Source of the DNA: an uncultured Eubacteriales bacterium
GTDB lineage: Bacteria; Bacillota; Clostridia; Oscillospirales; CAG-382
Assembly: GCA_900546385.1 (NCBI GenBank)
Contig: URCT01000008.1
Location: forward strand, 1 to 39,549
DNA length: 39,549 nucleotides
Reading direction: 5' to 3'
In this document: piece by piece, positions 37,956-39,549 of the stretch
Layout of the letters: each line of letters opens with the position of its first letter
Numbering within the stretch: the first letter of the stretch is position 1
The notes under the pieces: model-generated
What the model saw: only the letters and a program-made list of their open reading frames with translations
What the model was told of the DNA's origin: nothing
The model's database searches: none
Position numbers and translations under genes: made by a program

Positions 37956-39506
37956 ATGATCCAAAGCAGTAAATTTTGCACCTTTGTGCGCTCTGCCGCA
38001 AAGGTGCTTGCGCAGGCGTTTCTCCAAAGCCGCCTGTATGCGATTCTTCTTGCGATTGTTAACTTTTTTGCCGATGCGTATGCCGCAAGCAAAACGCGCG
38101 TGATTCTCATCGGCAAGGGCGATATCGAACGCTTTGCGCCGGAGGCGGCACTTTACAAAGGCCTTGGCGGTTTTGTCGGCGGTTTCATCGGCTTTTTTGC
38201 CGGGATATGCCGGGTGCTTCGCACGGGTGCGGCGGACAGCGTGTTTGTCAAGCTGTTTCATGCGATATTCGGCTCATACCGCGAACGGTACCTGTATTTT
38301 GTATCGTTTGTGTGCGTATTCATTTTTGTGATTCCGCATAACTTTTGGTCAAACACGTTCGGACTGTTATTCGCCATGCTGTTGTTCGCGCTGTATATTG
38401 TGGCGGTGAGCGGCGAAAAATCACCGGCTCGGCCGGGAACGAATTTCAACGCTGTGTGGTTTTCCATGCTGTTATTCGGCGTGTCGCTTTTGGCAAGCTG
38501 CTTTATCAGCTATGACCGTGCAGACAGCGTGCGTGTGCTGTTGTTCTTTATCACGTCGTTCATGCTGTGCATGATTTTGTACGCGTCCTTGCGCGAAGCG
38601 AAGGATTTCAGCATTATCGGCGGCTTTATGTATGCGGCACTTATCCTCACGTCGCTTTTGGCGTTCTATCAGCGGCTAACAGGTGTCGAAGCCGATGCTT
38701 CGCTCACCGACCTTACGCTGAATCGAGGAATGCCGGGCCGTGTGTTCTCGACGCTCGGAAATCCGAACAACTATGCGGAATTTTTGGTGCTTTTCATGCC
38801 GTTTGCCTTTGCGTATGCGCTTTCGCACGAAAAAGGAACGGCAAAACGCCGTGCGCTTATCGGCGGCATGGTGCTGCCGCTCGGCGCGATTCTTCTTACG
38901 TATTCGCGTTCGGGTTGGATTGCCCTTGCCATTGCGGCGGCCATCTTTATCATGTTATACGACAAGCGGCTCATCCCGGTGTTTGCGATACTCGGCGTGT
39001 GCGCTTTGCCGTTTGTGCCGTCCACCATCTGGAACCGCATTTTGACCATTGGCAATTTACAGGATTCGTCCAGCTCGTACCGTGTGGACATTTGGACAGG
39101 CTGTTTGAAGATGTTAAAGGAATATTGGTTTACGGGCGTAGGCCTCGGAACGGGCGGCTTTGCGGCCATTTATCCGCGGTATGCCGTCGGTGAAAGCGGT
39201 GTGGCGCCGCACTCGCATATGCATTTCATGGAAATGTTGGTGGAACTCGGTGCGCTCGGCTTTCTTTCGTATATTTCGCTGACGTTTTGTCTGATCCGCC
39301 GGTCATTTGTATCGTCATCGCGCAAGGCAACTGCCGGTATCCGAAATTATGCGATTGCGTCTGCAGCTTCCATGACGGGCATTGTGCTTATCGGCTGCTT
39401 TGAATACTGTTGGTTCTATCCGCGCGTGATGTTTGCGTTTTTTGTGTGTGCCGGTATTGCCATGGCTGCGCACAGAGCCGCAAAGCGGCAGGAGTTGTTG
39501 CGATAG
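37956..39506 (+). CDS. O-antigen ligase/polymerase-like membrane protein
   Basis: This 516-residue protein has about 12 hydrophobic segments and the large extracytoplasmic loop typical of Wzy/WaaL proteins. Conserved points are RVFSTLGNPNNYAEFLVLFMPFAFA, SRSGWIALAIAAAIF and LKEYWFTGVGLGTGGFAAIYPRYAVGESGVAPHSHMHFMEMLVELG, where HSHMH matches the catalytic histidine region of the family. It would polymerise or ligate lipid-linked glycan on the outer face of the membrane. The N-terminal 90 residues, with a basic start and a hydrophobic stretch, are unusual extra sequence. The ATG at 37956 has GGTGA 5 bases upstream; a GTG at 37947 is the alternative. Hairpins follow its stop codon. Confidence 0.88.
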   Translation: MIQSSKFCTFVRSAAKVLAQAFLQSRLYAILLAIVNFFADAYAASKTRVILIGKGDIERFAPEAALYKGLGGFVGGFIGFFAGICRVLRTGAADSVFVKLFHAIFGSYRERYLYFVSFVCVFIFVIPHNFWSNTFGLLFAMLLFALYIVAVSGEKSPARPGTNFNAVWFSMLLFGVSLLASCFISYDRADSVRVLLFFITSFMLCMILYASLREAKDFSIIGGFMYAALILTSLLAFYQRLTGVEADASLTDLTLNRGMPGRVFSTLGNPNNYAEFLVLFMPFAFAYALSHEKGTAKRRALIGGMVLPLGAILLTYSRSGWIALAIAAAIFIMLYDKRLIPVFAILGVCALPFVPSTIWNRILTIGNLQDSSSSYRVDIWTGCLKMLKEYWFTGVGLGTGGFAAIYPRYAVGESGVAPHSHMHFMEMLVELGALGFLSYISLTFCLIRRSFVSSSRKATAGIRNYAIASAASMTGIVLIGCFEYCWFYPRVMFAFFVCAGIAMAAHRAAKRQELLR

Positions 39507-39539
39507 CAACAAGGATAATTCCGCCAAAGGCGGCGGAAT
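39495..39539 (+). terminator. Two hairpins at the end of the polysaccharide operon
   Basis: TTGTTGC-GATA-GCAACAA (39495-39512) overlaps the stop codon, and a second stem of 8 bp (39518-39525 with 39532-39539) follows within six bases. Neither has a T-tract, so termination is plausible but unproven; the window ends 10 bases later. Confidence 0.45.
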
Positions 39540-39549
39540 AGCACGCAGA

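Noticed and set aside
1..39549. CRISPR arrays, tRNA, rRNA, intact transposase or integrase genes
   Set aside because: I found no regularly spaced repeats, no cloverleaf with the usual T-loop motif, and no DDE or recombinase motif in any open frame.

Overview
The window looks like a chromosomal segment from an anaerobic member of the Clostridia, probably an Oscillospirales-like gut bacterium. The case rests on a DUF177–L32 gene pair, a recF–remB–gyrB block, strong AGGAGG-type ribosome binding sites, TTGACA-N17-TATAAT promoters, a T-box leader, GLUG/Ig-like surface proteins with a His/Cys-rich middle, and several glycan-processing genes. Base composition is roughly balanced. The lipoprotein at about 19.8-21.1 kb looks more AT-rich by eye. 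I see no rRNA, tRNA, CRISPR array, prophage or intact insertion sequence.

Layout. (1) 0.2-5.6 kb, minus strand: rpmF and a DUF177 protein follow a housekeeping operon made of a WecG/TagA-type glycosyltransferase, recF, remB and gyrB. RecF and GyrB each carry an extra charged insert. (2) 5.8-12.7 kb, plus strand: a near-consensus promoter drives three paralogous secreted proteins in tandem. (3) 12.8-21.1 kb, minus strand: a lipoprotein with leucine-rich repeats, gltX, a GH110-like beta-helix glycosidase, a polysaccharide deacetylase, glnS and nagA. Two carbohydrate genes thus sit between the glutamyl- and glutaminyl-tRNA synthetase genes. (4) 21.1-22.1 kb: the broken tail of a DUF554 membrane protein and a streptothricin-acetyltransferase-like GNAT. 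(5) 22.2-25.8 kb: a glycan locus with two GH28-type beta-helix proteins on the minus strand and a TIM-barrel sugar isomerase/epimerase on the plus strand. Back-to-back promoters here flank a small palindrome. (6) 25.8-26.5 kb: a toxin-antitoxin pair. (7) 26.6-28.5 kb: a sodium/solute symporter under a T-box riboswitch whose specifier reads UAC (tyrosine). (8) 28.5-30.2 kb: a hairpin-rich spacer and an aspartate kinase. (9) 30.3-33.0 kb, plus strand: a zinc-type ABC transporter (binding protein, ATPase, permease) behind a promoter with a perfect Fur/Zur-like 7-1-7 operator. (10) 33.1-39.5 kb, plus strand: a polysaccharide assembly operon with two hexapeptide acyltransferases, a MurJ/Wzx-type flippase, a GT4 glycosyltransferase, a DUF4330 protein and an O-antigen-ligase-type membrane protein.

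How they fit together. None of the three beta-helix enzymes nor the deacetylase has a signal peptide, so they probably act on imported oligosaccharides in the cytoplasm, with NagA handling amino-sugar phosphate. The polysaccharide operon and the WecG-type transferase build surface glycan, and the three secreted paralogues add an extracellular protein layer. The best-supported regulatory features are the tyrosine T-box, the metal-responsive operator and the divergent glycan promoters.
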